Source: an uncultured Gammaproteobacteria bacterium (lineage in GTDB: Bacteria; Pseudomonadota; Gammaproteobacteria; PS1; Pseudothioglobaceae). Taken from it: a stretch of DNA of 64,000 bases. The DNA lies in the NCBI GenBank assembly GCA_902556205.1, contig CACDVH010000001.1, positions 124,001 through 188,000 of the forward strand, given 5' to 3'. The notes under the pieces are model-generated. The model was not told the DNA's origin. It made no database searches and saw only the letters and a list, made by a program, of their open reading frames with translations. The position numbers and the translations under genes were made by a program. Positions 12,997 through 23,181 of this stretch are shown piece after piece. The first letter of the stretch is position 1, and every line of letters begins with the position of its first letter.

Positions 12997-15342
12997 ATGT
13001 CAAAAAATCTTGTTATTGTCGAATCACCGGCGAAAGCAAAAACAATTGAAAAGTTTTTAGGGCCGGACTATGTTGTTAAATCCAGCATTGGTCACATTAG
13101 AGATATGCCCAAGAAAGATATGGGTGTCAGTATTGAGAATGACTTTCTGCCTACTTATGCTATCAGTGCGGATAAGAAAAAAGTTGTTGCCGACTTAAAA
13201 AAATCTGCTAAAACTGCTGAGAAAATCTTTTTAGCTACGGATGAGGACCGTGAAGGAGAGGCTATTGCATGGCATCTTCAGCAGGCTCTATCTTTAGATC
13301 TAGATACTCCAAGGATTGTATTTCATGAAATAACCAAGGGTGCTATCACGGCGGCAATCAAGAACCCAAGAACAATAAATACTGATCTAGTTGATGCGCA
13401 ACAAGCTCGAAGAATCATTGACAGGCTAGTTGGCTTTGAGATTTCTCCAGTTCTCTGGAGAAAGATTTCTGGAGCCCGTTCAGCAGGACGAGTTCAGTCT
13501 CCAGTTGTAAGATTAGTTGTTGAAAGAGAGCGTGAAATTTCAGCCCATACTCCAATTAGTACTTTTAAAGTTAAAGCAAATCTAGCGAATAAGAACAATC
13601 AAAATCTTGAAGTAAAACTCAGTAAAGAATTTAGCTCAAAGGAAGATGCTCTCTCTTTTGCTGAGGCTTTGCTAGAAGCTGACTTAATAGTTGATTTAGT
13701 TGACACGAAGCCATCTAAAAGATCACCTAAGGCGCCATTTATTACCTCTACTTTGCAGCAAGAGGCATCACAAAAGCTTGGTTTTTCAGTTAAACAAACT
13801 ATGTCAATTGCCCAGAACTTATATCGTGAGGGCGCAATTACATATATGAGAACTGACTCATTGAATTTATCTGAAGTTGCAATTACTGCTGCCCAAGAAG
13901 AAATTGTCTCGAAATATGGAAAGCAATTTCATCAAGCTAGAAGATATAAAACTAGTTCGAGTGGCGCTCAGGAAGCACATGAGGCTATTAGACCAACTGA
14001 CCTTACCAAGCCTACTATTCTTGGCCTAGATGACCAATCTTCAAAGTTATACTCATTAATTTATAAAAGAACACTCGCCTCGCAGATGAGCGATGCACAA
14101 TTACAAAAAACTAAAGTCACTATTAATATATCTGGACGGAGCGAACACTTTATCGCGGATGGTGAGGTGCTCTCTTTTGCTGGATTCCTTGAAGTATATG
14201 ACTATATGTCCTCTGATGACAAGCTTTTGCCTGAAATAAGTAAGAGTGATATGCTGACCTTGATTGATATGAACTCAAGGGAGTCTTTTTCAAGAGCAAA
14301 GCCAAGGTATACGGAAGCATCACTAGTTAAAGAAATTGAACAAATGGGCATTGGAAGGCCATCAACCTTTGCAACTATGATTACAACTGTCCAAGACAGA
14401 AATTATGTGGTTAAAGATACGAGAGATGGTATTCAGCGAGAATATCAATGTGTTGAGATCTCAGAGGGCAATATCTCAGAGCTGACACAAACTGAAACGA
14501 CTGGGGCTGAAAAGAATAAGCTTTTCCCAACCAATGTCGCTTACCTATTGGTAGATTTTTTGCTCAAAAACTTTAGAAATATTATTGGTTATGAGTTCAC
14601 AGCTAATCTTGAAAGTGATTTTGATCTTATAGCTGAAGAATCGAAGTCCTGGACAGGGGTAGTTCGTAATTTTTACGAGCCTTTTCATGAACAGATCGAG
14701 CTGGCTAAAGATATTTCAAGAGACGAGACACATGGCAAAAGAGAGCTAGGGGAAGATCCAGTTTCTGGTAAGCCAGTGAGCGTAAGATTTGGTCGGTATG
14801 GTGCATTTGCTCAGATTGGAAGTCAGGATGATGAGGAAAAGCCAACTTTTGCATCATTAAGAACGGGACAAGATATTGAAAATATATCTCTTTTAGAGGC
14901 CTTAGAGCTTTTTAATATGCCAAGAACTGTTGGTGAGACTGAAGCTGGCGAGACTATTAAAGCAAACTATGGTCGGTTTGGACCCTACATTCAATATGGC
15001 AAAAAATATGTTTCTCTGAAAGAAGAGACTCCAGAGGAGGTTACTTTAGAAACTGCATTAGAGCTAATTGCTGCAAAAGAAAAATTTGATGCAGAGAGGA
15101 TCATCAAGGTTTATGAGGATTCAGATATCCAAGTACTAAATGGTCGTTTTGGGCCTTACATTTGGAATGGAAAAAAGAGGGGCAAGGGACAGAAAAACGT
15201 CACTGTAGCTAAAGTATTTGGAGATAAGGAGCCTGCGGATTTAACCTTAGAAGAATGTAAAAAAGCTATCGAAGGAAAAATTAAGGCAAAAGCCAAGCCA
15301 AAAAAAAGAAAAAAGAAAGCTTCTCCTAAGACAAAAAAATAA
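12997..15342 (+). CDS. topA: DNA topoisomerase I
   Basis: LVIVESPAKAKTIEKFLG, FLATDEDREGEAIAWHL, ITYMRTDS, GIGRPSTFA; lysine-rich C-terminus. Confidence 0.97.
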   Translation: MSKNLVIVESPAKAKTIEKFLGPDYVVKSSIGHIRDMPKKDMGVSIENDFLPTYAISADKKKVVADLKKSAKTAEKIFLATDEDREGEAIAWHLQQALSLDLDTPRIVFHEITKGAITAAIKNPRTINTDLVDAQQARRIIDRLVGFEISPVLWRKISGARSAGRVQSPVVRLVVEREREISAHTPISTFKVKANLANKNNQNLEVKLSKEFSSKEDALSFAEALLEADLIVDLVDTKPSKRSPKAPFITSTLQQEASQKLGFSVKQTMSIAQNLYREGAITYMRTDSLNLSEVAITAAQEEIVSKYGKQFHQARRYKTSSSGAQEAHEAIRPTDLTKPTILGLDDQSSKLYSLIYKRTLASQMSDAQLQKTKVTINISGRSEHFIADGEVLSFAGFLEVYDYMSSDDKLLPEISKSDMLTLIDMNSRESFSRAKPRYTEASLVKEIEQMGIGRPSTFATMITTVQDRNYVVKDTRDGIQREYQCVEISEGNISELTQTETTGAEKNKLFPTNVAYLLVDFLLKNFRNIIGYEFTANLESDFDLIAEESKSWTGVVRNFYEPFHEQIELAKDISRDETHGKRELGEDPVSGKPVSVRFGRYGAFAQIGSQDDEEKPTFASLRTGQDIENISLLEALELFNMPRTVGETEAGETIKANYGRFGPYIQYGKKYVSLKEETPEEVTLETALELIAAKEKFDAERIIKVYEDSDIQVLNGRFGPYIWNGKKRGKGQKNVTVAKVFGDKEPADLTLEECKKAIEGKIKAKAKPKKRKKKASPKTKK

Positions 15343-15427
15343 GTCAGATTTCAAGATCTCCATTTATTTCATCCAACGGAATAGAAGCCTGTGAGAAAAT
15401 CTAAATATAAATACAAAATAACTTCCA

Positions 15428-16039
15428 ATGACAAAAGTTAAGATTTGTGGATTTACGGACCCTAAAAATGCAAGAGATGCCGCAATTGCTGGCGTAGATG
15501 CAATTGGTCTTGTTTTCTATGATAAATCACCAAGAAATGTGGAGATTCATAGAGCACAACAGATTATTGATGAATTGCCACCCTTTGTTAATAGAGTTGG
15601 ATTATTTGTCAATGCAAACCCAAGTTTCATTGATGAAGTTCTTTGCGAGGTACCTCTCGATACACTTCAATTTCATGGTGATGAAGGCCCTCTTGACTGT
15701 ACTCAGTATCAAATGCCGTTTATTAAGTCATTGCGAGTGAAGCCAGAGACTCATGTTGAAGAAGTAGCTGAACAATTTTCAAGTGCAAGTGCGATTCTCC
15801 TTGATTCATACAACCCCTCTTCTTATGGCGGCACTGGGGAGGCCTTTGATTGGTCCCTAGCTTGCGTTGATATATCGTTACCTATTATTCTTGCTGGGGG
15901 ATTAAATCAAGACAATGTGTCTGCTGCGATTAGTCAAGTTAAGCCATACGCTGTAGATGCTTCCAGTGGTGTTGAAAGTGCTCCAGGGGTTAAGGATATT
16001 GATAAAATAGTAGCTTTTATAAGAAATACAAATTCATGA
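15428..16039 (+). CDS. trpF: Phosphoribosylanthranilate isomerase
   Basis: [57 protein letters not shown]. Confidence 0.95.
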   Translation: MTKVKICGFTDPKNARDAAIAGVDAIGLVFYDKSPRNVEIHRAQQIIDELPPFVNRVGLFVNANPSFIDEVLCEVPLDTLQFHGDEGPLDCTQYQMPFIKSLRVKPETHVEEVAEQFSSASAILLDSYNPSSYGGTGEAFDWSLACVDISLPIILAGGLNQDNVSAAISQVKPYAVDASSGVESAPGVKDIDKIVAFIRNTNS

Positions 16040-17238
16040 GTTATAACCTCCCAGATGAAAATGGTCATTTTGATCAATATGGTGGCATTTTTGTTGCAGA
16101 AACCCTTATGTCTGCAGTAACAGAATTAAACGAAGCCTATGAAAAATACAAAGATGATCCAGAGTTCCTGAAAGAGTTTGAGTATGATCTTAAGCATTAT
16201 GTAGGAAGAGAAACACCACTTTACTATGCTGAGAACTTAACAAAAAAGATTGGTGGCGCTAAGATTTATTTAAAACGTGAAGACTTAAATCATACGGGTG
16301 CACACAAAGTCAACAACACAATTGGCCAAGCTTTGCTCGCTAAGAGGATGGGTAAAACTCGTATCATCGCAGAAACTGGTGCTGGCCAACATGGCGTGGC
16401 ATCAGCCACTATTGCAGCAAGATTAGGTCTAGAGTGCGTCGTCTACATGGGTGAGGTTGATGTAGTCAGACAGGTTCAGAATGTTTATCGCATGAAGCTT
16501 CTTGGTGCAACTGTAGTTCCAGTATCTTCAGGTTCAAAAACACTGAAAGATGCTTTAAATGAGGCAATGAGAGACTGGGTGACTAATATTGATGACACCT
16601 ATTATATTATCGGAACTGTAGCTGGTCCTCATCCCTATCCAATGCTTGTAAGGGACTTTCAAAGCGTCATCGGTAAAGAGGCCAAAGAACAATTTGATCA
16701 GCAAGTTGGAGGTCTTCCTGATGCCATCATTGCTTGTGTTGGAGGAGGCTCAAATGCAATTGGGCTTTTCCACCCTTTCATTGAAGATACTTCGGTCAGA
16801 ATTATTGGTGTTGAAGCTGGAGGACGAGGCATCGATCTCGGACCTGATGCTCATGCTGCGCCGCTAACAGCTGGAAGTGTCGGTGTTTTGCATGGAAATA
16901 GAACTTACTTAATGGAAAATGAAAGTGGTCAAATAATTGAGGGGCACTCAATTTCTGCTGGCCTTGATTACCCTGGAGTTGGTCCTGAGCATGCTTACCT
17001 AAAAGATATTGGCAGAGCTGAATATGTTGCTATTACTGATAAGGAAGCCTTAGAGGCCTTTCATCTTTTAACTGAAGTTGAGGGGATTATCCCAGCACTT
17101 GAGCCCGCCCATGCGATTGCTTATGCAGTGAAATTAGCTAAAGAGTGGTCCAGTGATAAGTCTATTATCATTAACCTCTCAGGTAGAGGTGACAAAGATA
17201 TGCAAACGATTGCTGAGGTCGAAGGTATTGAATTTTAA
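16036..17238 (+). CDS. trpB: Tryptophan synthase beta chain
   Basis: [41 protein letters not shown]; overlaps trpF. Confidence 0.98.
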   Translation: MSYNLPDENGHFDQYGGIFVAETLMSAVTELNEAYEKYKDDPEFLKEFEYDLKHYVGRETPLYYAENLTKKIGGAKIYLKREDLNHTGAHKVNNTIGQALLAKRMGKTRIIAETGAGQHGVASATIAARLGLECVVYMGEVDVVRQVQNVYRMKLLGATVVPVSSGSKTLKDALNEAMRDWVTNIDDTYYIIGTVAGPHPYPMLVRDFQSVIGKEAKEQFDQQVGGLPDAIIACVGGGSNAIGLFHPFIEDTSVRIIGVEAGGRGIDLGPDAHAAPLTAGSVGVLHGNRTYLMENESGQIIEGHSISAGLDYPGVGPEHAYLKDIGRAEYVAITDKEALEAFHLLTEVEGIIPALEPAHAIAYAVKLAKEWSSDKSIIINLSGRGDKDMQTIAEVEGIEF

Positions 17239-17296
17239 TACCTGACTTCCAATAATTCTCTTATACTGTTTAGTTTAGAAAATAGCTTGGAGAGGT

Positions 17297-18595
17297 ATGG
17301 AAGAAAGTCAACCGATTAGCAGAGAGCGCTCCTTAGTTTTTTCAATCTACTTAGTTGCTGTATTTCTAAATGCCTTTGTGGACTTAGGCCACAAGATCAT
17401 TATTCAAAATACTATCTTTATGATTTATGGTGAGCAACAGCAAATCATTTTGACTGCTGTTGTAAATGCCATGATTTTGGTGCCATTTATCCTTCTTTTT
17501 ACAATGTCTGGGTACCTTTCTGACAGATTTGCAAAGACAAGTGTGATGCGTTTTAGTGCCTTTTCAGCAGTCTTAATTACCTTAGGAATTACATACTGTT
17601 ACTACAATGGTTTGTATAAAACTGCATTTGGCTTCACGCTTCTCCTTGCAACTCAAAGCGCAATATACTCACCTGCTAAAATGGGATACATTAAGGAGTG
17701 TCTTAGTAAAGCAGGTTTGAGTAAAGGTAATGCATATCACTCATCAGTTGTGTTGATTGCAATTCTGTTGGGCACAGTATTTTTCTCTTATTTATTTGAA
17801 GCCTACTTAGGGACAATGCAGGTTACAACTCCTGAGGAGATTCTCATGAAAATAGCCCCAGTAGGCTGGGTTTTAGTTGGACTATCAACGGTTGAATTCT
17901 TGGCAACTCTTGGAACTCGTTTCTACCCATCCAAGTTGAGTGAAGTAAAGCTTTCAATCGGAAAGTTAATCTCATTTCATTATTTATCCACAAACTTTAA
18001 AGCCATGAGGGCTAATGAAATAGTTTGGTATTCTATTTTGGGCACAGCTATTTTTTGGGGTATGTCGCAGAACTTAGTGGCCGTTATTCCTGCTCATGCC
18101 AAGGTCAATTTTGGGGTAGAGAGTCCACTGGTGGTTAATGCAATGCTTGCCTCATCAGTCATTGGAATTATGATTGGGGCGTTTTTATCTGGTAGAAAGA
18201 GTTTTAATAAAATTCGCATTAATAACATTTATACAGGATCAACCATGATTACGGTGTGCGCTATTTTGGTGCCAGTAATCTCAAGTCTTAGTTTTATTCC
18301 AAACTCTTCAGCACTTATTTTGGTTACCTCTGTCATATTGTTATTTGGGGTTGGTGCTGGCATGATGATTGTTCCACTTAATGCTTTAATGCAAGCCAAC
18401 TCTCCAGAAGATGGCCTAGGCAGCATGCTTGCAGGAAAGAATTGGCTTCAAAATATCGCGATGATAAGTCTTTTAATCTTTACAGTTTTTCTTGCAAATC
18501 TAAGCTTTGGAAGTGAGTTTATTCTTTACTTCAATGCTTTCATTGCAGTTGTTGGATTTAGTATTGTATTGAGAAAACTCAAAGCCATTCTATAA
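17297..18595 (+). CDS. MFS transporter, LplT-like
   Basis: About 12 hydrophobic segments; GYLSDRFAKTSVMR; adjacent to a PlsC-domain gene. Confidence 0.7.
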   Translation: MEESQPISRERSLVFSIYLVAVFLNAFVDLGHKIIIQNTIFMIYGEQQQIILTAVVNAMILVPFILLFTMSGYLSDRFAKTSVMRFSAFSAVLITLGITYCYYNGLYKTAFGFTLLLATQSAIYSPAKMGYIKECLSKAGLSKGNAYHSSVVLIAILLGTVFFSYLFEAYLGTMQVTTPEEILMKIAPVGWVLVGLSTVEFLATLGTRFYPSKLSEVKLSIGKLISFHYLSTNFKAMRANEIVWYSILGTAIFWGMSQNLVAVIPAHAKVNFGVESPLVVNAMLASSVIGIMIGAFLSGRKSFNKIRINNIYTGSTMITVCAILVPVISSLSFIPNSSALILVTSVILLFGVGAGMMIVPLNALMQANSPEDGLGSMLAGKNWLQNIAMISLLIFTVFLANLSFGSEFILYFNAFIAVVGFSIVLRKLKAIL

Positions 18596-18597
18596 AT

Positions 18598-19182
18598 ATG
18601 CGTCAACTTGCAGGGCTCCTTTTATTTGGGTGGCGATATCGATTAAAAGTTCATGGACTTGAAAATTTACCAAAGAGCGGCCCTGTCTTACTTCTAGGTA
18701 ATCATATTAGCTACATTGATTTTGCTTTTATTCAGTGGGCAATTCCAAGAACAATAAGATTTGTTGTGCATGATGATTATTATAGTAAACCTATTTTTAA
18801 TTGGATTTTAAGAGGCGTGGGTGCCGTTTCCATTAAGCCTGAGAATAGTAGAAATGCTATGCAAAATATCATCAACTTATTAAATGACGATTGTGTTGTT
18901 GGTTTGTTCCCAGAGGGCCATGTTTCAACTACTGGGGAGTTGAGTGATTTAAAAAGAGGATTTGAAAAAGTTTTGTCTCAATCAAAGGATGGAGTCAATG
19001 TTGTTCCTTTTGCAGTAAACAATATGTGGGGTAGTTTTTTCTCAAAAGCTCCTAGATCAGTAAAAAGAGGCATGGGGTTTAGTTTTCGACGAGAGATCAA
19101 TGTTAGTATTGGAAAAGCCTTAGATTCTAGCGCGACAAAGGAAGAAGTAAAAAGAGGTATTGGTAATCTGCTTTATCAGTGA
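18598..19182 (+). CDS. 1-acyl-sn-glycerol-3-phosphate acyltransferase family (PlsC domain)
   Basis: GNHISYIDF (HX4D-like) and FPEGHVSTTGEL motifs. Confidence 0.82.
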   Translation: MRQLAGLLLFGWRYRLKVHGLENLPKSGPVLLLGNHISYIDFAFIQWAIPRTIRFVVHDDYYSKPIFNWILRGVGAVSIKPENSRNAMQNIINLLNDDCVVGLFPEGHVSTTGELSDLKRGFEKVLSQSKDGVNVVPFAVNNMWGSFFSKAPRSVKRGMGFSFRREINVSIGKALDSSATKEEVKRGIGNLLYQ

Positions 19183-19218
19183 TATCATAATTGTAACAAA
19201 GTTAAATAAGGAGTTTGT

Positions 19219-19830
19219 ATGAAAAAAATTATTGTAGTTGGGGCGACAGGAAGGCTTGGAAGTGTTGTAGTTGAAGGTCTTAAAGACTATGAAGTGATTC
19301 GTGCTGGTCGCTCTGGACCTGATTTAAAAATTGATGCTCTAGACTTTGCAAGTGTCTCGGATGCATTTGCATCAATCGGGTCTTTCGATGGCTTAGTTTC
19401 ATGTGCTGGTGTTCGGGCTCCTTTCAAACCATTTGAAGAATTGACCATGGAAGATTTTGCTCTTGGGCTATCTAATAAGTGCTTTAGCCAACTCAATTTA
19501 GCAAAAGCCGCAATTCCCTATCTAAGTGAAAATGGTACGATCACTTTGACCAGTGGAATCATCGGAGATGAGCCTATTTTGGGAGGTTCTGCCGCTGCTG
19601 CTGCAAATGGTGCATTAAATATGTGCGTTTCAACATTGGCTGCAGAGTATGCAGGTAGGCTCAGAATTAATATAGTTTCGCCATCTATTATTGAGAACTC
19701 CGTTGACCACTATGGAATGATTTTCGATGGATTTGAACCCACTTCAGAGAAACGAATTATTGAGGCTTATAGGAGGACGATTTCTGCACCGATAAGTGGA
19801 AGAGTGCTTTCTCAAACTAGAACCCTTTAG
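19219..19830 (+). CDS. Short-chain dehydrogenase/reductase
   Basis: IIVVGATGRLGSVVVEGL; SAAAAANGALNM; N-VSPSIIENS. Confidence 0.75.
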   Translation: MKKIIVVGATGRLGSVVVEGLKDYEVIRAGRSGPDLKIDALDFASVSDAFASIGSFDGLVSCAGVRAPFKPFEELTMEDFALGLSNKCFSQLNLAKAAIPYLSENGTITLTSGIIGDEPILGGSAAAAANGALNMCVSTLAAEYAGRLRINIVSPSIIENSVDHYGMIFDGFEPTSEKRIIEAYRRTISAPISGRVLSQTRTL

Positions 19831-19863
19831 TTCTTCATTAAAACTTTAATTGTCAAAAGCATT

Positions 19864-19890
19864 ATTTAAGATTCATCTTGAATCTTAAAT
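19864..19890. terminator. Perfect 12-bp inverted repeat, possible terminator
   Basis: ATTTAAGATTCA-TCT-TGAATCTTAAAT shortly after the SDR stop; no strong T-tract. Confidence 0.45.
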
Positions 19891-19905
19891 AGTCACTAAT
19901 ATGTC

Positions 19906-19961
19906 AAAAAAAGTTAACAAACGACTATATTTGTTAAAAAAAAGTTAACAAACGACTATAT
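19906..19961. repeat. Two 25-bp direct repeats, 31-bp period
   Basis: AAAAAAAGTTAACAAACGACTATAT at 19906-19930 and 19937-19961. Confidence 0.9.
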
Positions 19962-20033
19962 GTATTCGTGTATATTTCAGATTATCGTAGTTAATATATA
20001 GCTATGATAATTTAAAAACATAAGGGAGAAACT

Positions 20034-21182
20034 ATGAAAATATTTAATATTATTATGGGCGCATTCTTGGCAGTTGGCTCAAGTTCTATATATGCAGCAC
20101 CCATAACTGAGTTAGGTTCGCCTGAAGGTGAACTTAATATAGTAGCATGGGCTGGCTATATTGAAAGAGGTGAGACCATGGAGGCATTTGATTGGGTAAC
20201 TTCATATGAAAAATCCACAGGATGTAACGTAAAGGTTAAGACTGCTGGCACATCTGATGAGATGGTTGCCTTGATGAACCAAGGAGGTTTTGATATTGTC
20301 ACAGCCTCTGGTGATGCAAGTCTAAGGCTTATCGCAGGTAAAACTGTTCAAGAAATAAATACAGACCTAATACCAAGCTGGGGTACTATTGATGAGAGAC
20401 TTCAAGATGCAGTCTGGCATACTGTAGATGGTAAGCATTATGGTACGCCATACATGTGGGGGTCAAATGTTTTAATGTATAACACTGAGGCATTTGGTGG
20501 AGAGGTTCCAGATAGCTGGAATGTTGTTTTCGAAGAACAAACTCTTGCAGATGGTCAAAGTAATAAAAACAGAGTCCAAGCGTTTGATGGACCAATTCAT
20601 ATTGCTGATGCTGCGATGTACTTAATGTACCATAATCCATCGCTGGGTATTAAAGACCCGTATGAGTTAACTAATGAGCAATATCAAGCTTCGCTTGACT
20701 TATTACGTCAACAAAGGGAGATAGTAGGAAGATACTGGCATGACGCCTTTATGCAAATGGATGATTTTACCAATGAAGGATTTGTGGCCTCTGGCTCATG
20801 GCCTTTCCAGGTAAACCTTTTAAGACCAAATGTTCCTATTAGTAGTGTTATTCCTAAAGAAGGAGCAACGGGATGGGCTGATACAACAATGGTTCATGCA
20901 GATGCTGAAAACTTAAATTGTGCCTATCTATGGATGGAGCATCAGTTGAGCTCTAATCTGCAGAGTGATTTAGCAGCATGGTTTGGGGCTGTTCCAGTTG
21001 TTCCATCAAAATGTGTTGGGTCAGAATTGCTTGGTCCTGAAGGTTGTAAAATAAATGGTATAGATAACTTTGATAAGATTTACTTTTGGAAGACTCCGGT
21101 CGCCTCATGTAAAACTCAAGAAAGTTGTGTGCCATACTACAAGTGGGTTACTGATTACATTGCAGTACTCGGCGGTAGATAA
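20034..21182 (+). CDS. Pot-type ABC transporter substrate-binding protein
   Basis: Signal peptide, GELNIVAWAGYIERG..., followed by PotA/B/C-like genes. Confidence 0.85.
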   Translation: MKIFNIIMGAFLAVGSSSIYAAPITELGSPEGELNIVAWAGYIERGETMEAFDWVTSYEKSTGCNVKVKTAGTSDEMVALMNQGGFDIVTASGDASLRLIAGKTVQEINTDLIPSWGTIDERLQDAVWHTVDGKHYGTPYMWGSNVLMYNTEAFGGEVPDSWNVVFEEQTLADGQSNKNRVQAFDGPIHIADAAMYLMYHNPSLGIKDPYELTNEQYQASLDLLRQQREIVGRYWHDAFMQMDDFTNEGFVASGSWPFQVNLLRPNVPISSVIPKEGATGWADTTMVHADAENLNCAYLWMEHQLSSNLQSDLAAWFGAVPVVPSKCVGSELLGPEGCKINGIDNFDKIYFWKTPVASCKTQESCVPYYKWVTDYIAVLGGR

Positions 21183-21200
21183 TTTCTTCATAACTTAATA

Positions 21201-21230
21201 AAAAAAGGGGGGTAACTCCCCCTTTTTTTT
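21201..21230 (+). terminator. GC stem plus T-run hairpin within ABC operon
   Basis: AAAAAAGGGGGGTAACTCCCCCTTTTTTTT. Confidence 0.85.
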
Positions 21231-21239
21231 GATTGTATT

Positions 21240-22271
21240 ATGCTAAAAGCTTTAAATTTAGAGAATATTAATAAGTCTTATGGTTCTATCCAAGCCCTAA
21301 GAGATATTAATTTAACCATAAGTGATGGAGAGTTTTTTTCTTTACTCGGCCCTTCTGGCTCTGGAAAAACAACCTGTCTCAAGGTTATTGCTGGGTTTGA
21401 AGCGCCTGATGAAGGGAGTGTAGTTATCTTTGATCAGGAAGTTACAAATATTCCACCATTTAAGCGTCAGGTTAATACAGTATTTCAAGACTATGCACTA
21501 TTTCCTCATATGAATGTGAGACAAAATGTTGGCTATAGCCTCAAAGTGCAAAAGCTCAAAGGCCCATCAATTGAAAAAAGTATAGATGAAATCCTCGAGA
21601 TTGTGAATCTGACAGGCTATGATTTTAGAAAGCCGAGTGAGCTTTCGGGAGGACAAAGACAAAGGGTTGCATTAGCTAGAGCTCTAGTTAACAAGCCTAA
21701 AATTTTGTTGCTTGATGAGCCACTAGGTGCTTTGGACCTTAAACTGAGAGAGAAAATGCAGATTGAATTGAAAAATATCCAGCGTCAATTCAAAATTACC
21801 TTTATCTACGTAACTCATGATCAGCAAGAAGCACTTAGCATGAGTGACAGAATTGCAGTATTTAACGATGGAAAGATAGAGCAAGTTGATACACCTGCAA
21901 ATATATATAGCAAACCAATAAATTCATTTGTAGCTGACTTTATTGGAACTACTTCAATATTTGATAAAGTATCAGCAATGAATCTTTTTAATTTAGACAG
22001 TGCATTTTCAGTAAGGCCAGAAAATGTGCTTATTTTCGATAAAGAAAAGGACCTAATTGGTATAAATAAAAATGAGTATTTTATTGCCAATGGAACAGTT
22101 ATAGATTGTCAGTTTCAAGGCTCTCATCTTAAGATTACTTTCTCCACTGATGCAAATTCTAAACTCAGTGCATTTAAATCTTTAGAAGGAAATATCAATC
22201 AGATATATGATGTTAATTCTAAACATTTAATTGCTTGGAAAAGGTCTGATATTACTATCTTAAATGAATAA
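21240..22271 (+). CDS. PotA-like ABC transporter ATPase
   Basis: [47 protein letters not shown]. Confidence 0.93.
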   Translation: MLKALNLENINKSYGSIQALRDINLTISDGEFFSLLGPSGSGKTTCLKVIAGFEAPDEGSVVIFDQEVTNIPPFKRQVNTVFQDYALFPHMNVRQNVGYSLKVQKLKGPSIEKSIDEILEIVNLTGYDFRKPSELSGGQRQRVALARALVNKPKILLLDEPLGALDLKLREKMQIELKNIQRQFKITFIYVTHDQQEALSMSDRIAVFNDGKIEQVDTPANIYSKPINSFVADFIGTTSIFDKVSAMNLFNLDSAFSVRPENVLIFDKEKDLIGINKNEYFIANGTVIDCQFQGSHLKITFSTDANSKLSAFKSLEGNINQIYDVNSKHLIAWKRSDITILNE

Positions 22272-23181
22272 TTTCCTCGACTCTTTTTCAAATTTTGCTT
22301 TCAGGAATAAAAATTTTATTTTTTTGTCCTTTCTTATCATTCCCCTTCTTTGGTTGGGAGTTGTATATCTTGGTTCTTTATTAATTTTTTTAGGCCATTC
22401 TTTTTTTCATCTTGATGGTTTTACTGGCCAAATCGTTTACGAATTTAGTTTTAAAACACTTCTTGAGCTTTTTAGTTCACCAGCAAATATAGATATCCTT
22501 ATAAGAACAGTTGTTCTTGCAGCTTGCGTCACGATTGGTTCAGCAATAATTGGATTTCCAATTGCTTACTATATGGCTAAATTTACTTCACCAAAAGTCA
22601 AAATATTTCTTTTTATTGCAATTATGCTCCCTTTATGGTCAAGCTATTTAGTTCGAGTCTATTCTTGGAAGCTAATTTTGGCGAAGGAGGGAATAATAAA
22701 TTGGTTTTTTGAAAAGTTAAATCTTGAATGGCTTCTTGATAGCATTCTATCGACTCCAGTAATTGGAGGGCCTTCATTATCAATTTCATATATTGGGATG
22801 TTTTTAGTTTTTACTTATATATGGCTTCCATTTATGATTTTGCCTATCCAGGCATCTTTGGAGAGGGTTCCTAACTCTCTGATTAATGCTTCACATGACT
22901 TGGGAGCAAATAAAAGACAGACTTTTTATAAGGTAATTTTGCCTTTAGCCCTTCCAGGCGTTATTGCAGGATCGATTTTTACTTTCTCTTTGACTTTAGG
23001 AGACTATATCATTCCATATATCATTGGGACGTCGAAATTTTTTATAGGTCAAGCGGTCTACACGCACCAAGGAACTGCTGGAAACATTCCACTAGCTGCA
23101 GCCTTCTCACTTGTGCCAATCTTGGTAATGGTTATTTATATTTATTGTGCAAAAAGAATGGGAGCATTTGATGCTCTTTAA
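22264..23181 (+). CDS. PotB-like ABC transporter permease
   Basis: Multi-TM; LINASHDLGANKRQTFYKVILPLALPGVIAG EAA-loop. Confidence 0.9.
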   Translation: MNNFLDSFSNFAFRNKNFIFLSFLIIPLLWLGVVYLGSLLIFLGHSFFHLDGFTGQIVYEFSFKTLLELFSSPANIDILIRTVVLAACVTIGSAIIGFPIAYYMAKFTSPKVKIFLFIAIMLPLWSSYLVRVYSWKLILAKEGIINWFFEKLNLEWLLDSILSTPVIGGPSLSISYIGMFLVFTYIWLPFMILPIQASLERVPNSLINASHDLGANKRQTFYKVILPLALPGVIAGSIFTFSLTLGDYIIPYIIGTSKFFIGQAVYTHQGTAGNIPLAAAFSLVPILVMVIYIYCAKRMGAFDAL

